From: Flavobacteriaceae bacterium
GTDB lineage: Bacteria > Bacteroidota > Bacteroidia > Flavobacteriales > Weeksellaceae
Length of the DNA: 64,000 bases
Assembly: GCA_004359435.1 (NCBI GenBank)
Contig: PTET01000001.1
Coordinates: 461,642-525,641 of the forward strand
Direction of reading: 5' to 3'
Shown here: positions 63,203 through 64,000 of the stretch, in pieces
Layout of the letters: each line of letters begins with the position of its first letter
Numbering within the stretch: the first letter of the stretch is position 1
Translations under genes and position numbers: made by a program
Notes under the pieces: generated by a model
Databases searched by the model: none
What the model saw: the letters and a program-made list of their open reading frames with translations, nothing else
Told to the model about the DNA's origin: nothing

Positions 63203-63984
63203 ATGGAAATCACACTAAACGACATTGCCAAGATTGTAGGTGGGAAATTGATAGGAGACGGAACTCAGGTAGTGTCTAAGTTAGTAAAGATAGAAGAAGG
63301 AGAACAAGGTGGTGTTAGCTTTTTGGCCAACCCTGCTTACGAAAAATTCCTTTATTCTACTAGTGCTACAGCGGTAATTGTGGCCGAATCTTTGGTTTTA
63401 GAAAAGGAAGTTCAAACCAATCTTATTTTGGTCGAAGATCCATATGCTAAATTGGTGAGAATTGTATCATCCATTCTGGTGCTGTCTTAGGGGCCGATGG
63501 ATTTGGTTTTGCACCTCAAAAAGACGGAAGTTATCAGAAAATCCCCCAAACCGGAAACGTCGTGATCGAAGATCAGGTTGAAATTGGTGCCAATGTATGT
63601 ATTGATAGAGCAACCATGGGGTCTACCCGTATTTCTTTTGGGGTGAAAATTGACAATTTGGTACAGATCGCACACAATGTAGAAGTAGGTAAAAACACGG
63701 TTTTGGCTTCTCAAGTTGGGATTGCTGGATCTTCTAAAGTTGGAGAGTCTGTGATGATGGGTGGACAAGTAGGGATTGCAGGGCATCTTAAAATTGAAGA
63801 CAAAGTTCAAATCTCAGCTCAATCGGGAATTAATTCGGATGTACCCTCAGAAAGCATTATCATGGGAACCCCAGCATTCAACTACAAAGATTTTATGAAA
63901 TCTTCGGTTATCTTTCGGAAATTACCTGAATTAAGCAGAAGATTAGACAAAATAGAAAAAGACCAAAACAACCAAAATGCCTGA
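63203..63984 (+). pseudogene. lpxD: UDP-3-O-acylglucosamine N-acyltransferase, internally deleted and frameshifted
   Basis: LpxD adds the N-linked acyl chain in lipid A synthesis. The uridine-binding N-terminal domain is present ([50 protein letters not shown]). At about 63452-63456 the frame shifts and the sequence continues from the left-handed beta-helix at [21 protein letters not shown], through [17 protein letters not shown] and [18 protein letters not shown], to the C terminus at 63984. About 60-75 residues of hexapeptide repeats are missing. The first frame stops at 63490. The catalytic His (IAHNVE) remains in the second half. Confidence 0.93.
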
Positions 63985-64000
63985 TTTTCAAAAAACCATA
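63977..64000 (+). CDS. Start of the next gene, probably bifunctional LpxC/FabZ (partial)
   Basis: An ATG at 63977 overlaps the lpxD stop by eight bases and opens a frame MPDFQKTI that runs off the window. In flavobacteria the gene after lpxD is usually lpxC-fabZ, whose N terminus often contains a QKTI-like string. With only eight codons visible the call rests on position and is tentative. Confidence 0.4.

Noticed and set aside
1..64000. Prophage, transposon, genomic island or biosynthetic cluster
   Set aside because: Every gene recognised is chromosomal housekeeping or a common flavobacterial family; there are no transposases, integrases, terminal repeats or tRNA-flanked insertions.

Overview
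The window looks like a chromosome segment from a member of the Bacteroidetes, most probably class Flavobacteriia. The evidence is: an alternative complex III operon (actABCDEF); a PorX-type response regulator fused to a PglZ/alkaline-phosphatase domain; a DnaG primase whose zinc-ribbon cysteines are replaced; an OmpA protein with thrombospondin type 3 repeats; TAnnTTTG promoter-like boxes ahead of several genes; weak Shine-Dalgarno signals; and tight gene packing with many ATGA overlaps. The DNA is AT-rich by eye (I did not count it). I see no tRNA, rRNA, insertion sequence, phage, CRISPR array or replication origin, and no gap between genes longer than about 235 bases.

Layout. 0-13.5 kb: smpB, ompA, a DUF3109 gene, a broken dxs, prs, rplY, tadA, a degenerate alpha/beta hydrolase, a thioesterase, dprA (internally deleted), recO, an SpoU methyltransferase, and a CNNM-domain gene joined mid-gene to a headless metG. 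13.5-20 kb: pcm, a Gfo/Idh/MocA oxidoreductase, an O-methyltransferase, an NlpC/P60 peptidase, a class C beta-lactamase-like lipoprotein and a tail-specific protease. 20-25 kb: surE, then a siroheme and sulfate-assimilation operon on the minus strand (DUF2061, cysH, a gutted sulfite reductase, cobA, cysG-N-like), with a divergent Rrf2 regulator. 25-31.4 kb: a haem block (hemH, an AraC regulator, hemA fragment, hemF fragment, hemB) with ruvB. 31.4-40.8 kb: a broken BamA-like gene, uvrA, a metal permease with an HMA tail, an Old Yellow Enzyme-like gene, a DEAD-box helicase, a patatin and an alpha/beta hydrolase. 40.8-49.3 kb: the complete act operon. 49.5-58.7 kb: a SPOR-like protein, dnaG, a polyprenyl synthetase, a lipoprotein, rlmN, queA, metK and an M48 metalloprotease lipoprotein. 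58.3-64 kb: a small membrane protein, alanine dehydrogenase, tsaE, porX, an HD hydrolase, a broken lpxD and the first bases of the next gene, probably lpxC.

The most striking property is a set of eight internal deletion seams (near 3.41, 8.63, 11.57, 22.49, 24.05, 29.69, 32.34 and 63.45 kb). At each one a conserved protein family stops in mid-domain and resumes further along, or a different gene's middle begins. The genes hit include normally essential ones (dxs, metG, hemA/hemF, lpxD), and the flanking codons are otherwise undamaged: no scattered stops, no mobile elements and no long repeats at the seams. Seven of the eight seams lie in the first 32.4 kb, while the roughly 31 kb from uvrA to the HD hydrolase looks intact. 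I think assembly loss or removed scaffold gaps is the likeliest cause, but recent real deletions cannot be excluded from sequence alone.

I did not find a clearly new biological system. The best biological leads are the sulfate/siroheme operon with its divergent Rrf2 regulator and no cysDN beside it, the AraC regulator divergent from the haem genes, the metal permease with a fused HMA domain, the pseudo-catalytic hydrolase at 6.5 kb, and a terminator-like palindrome inside the 3' end of dnaG.
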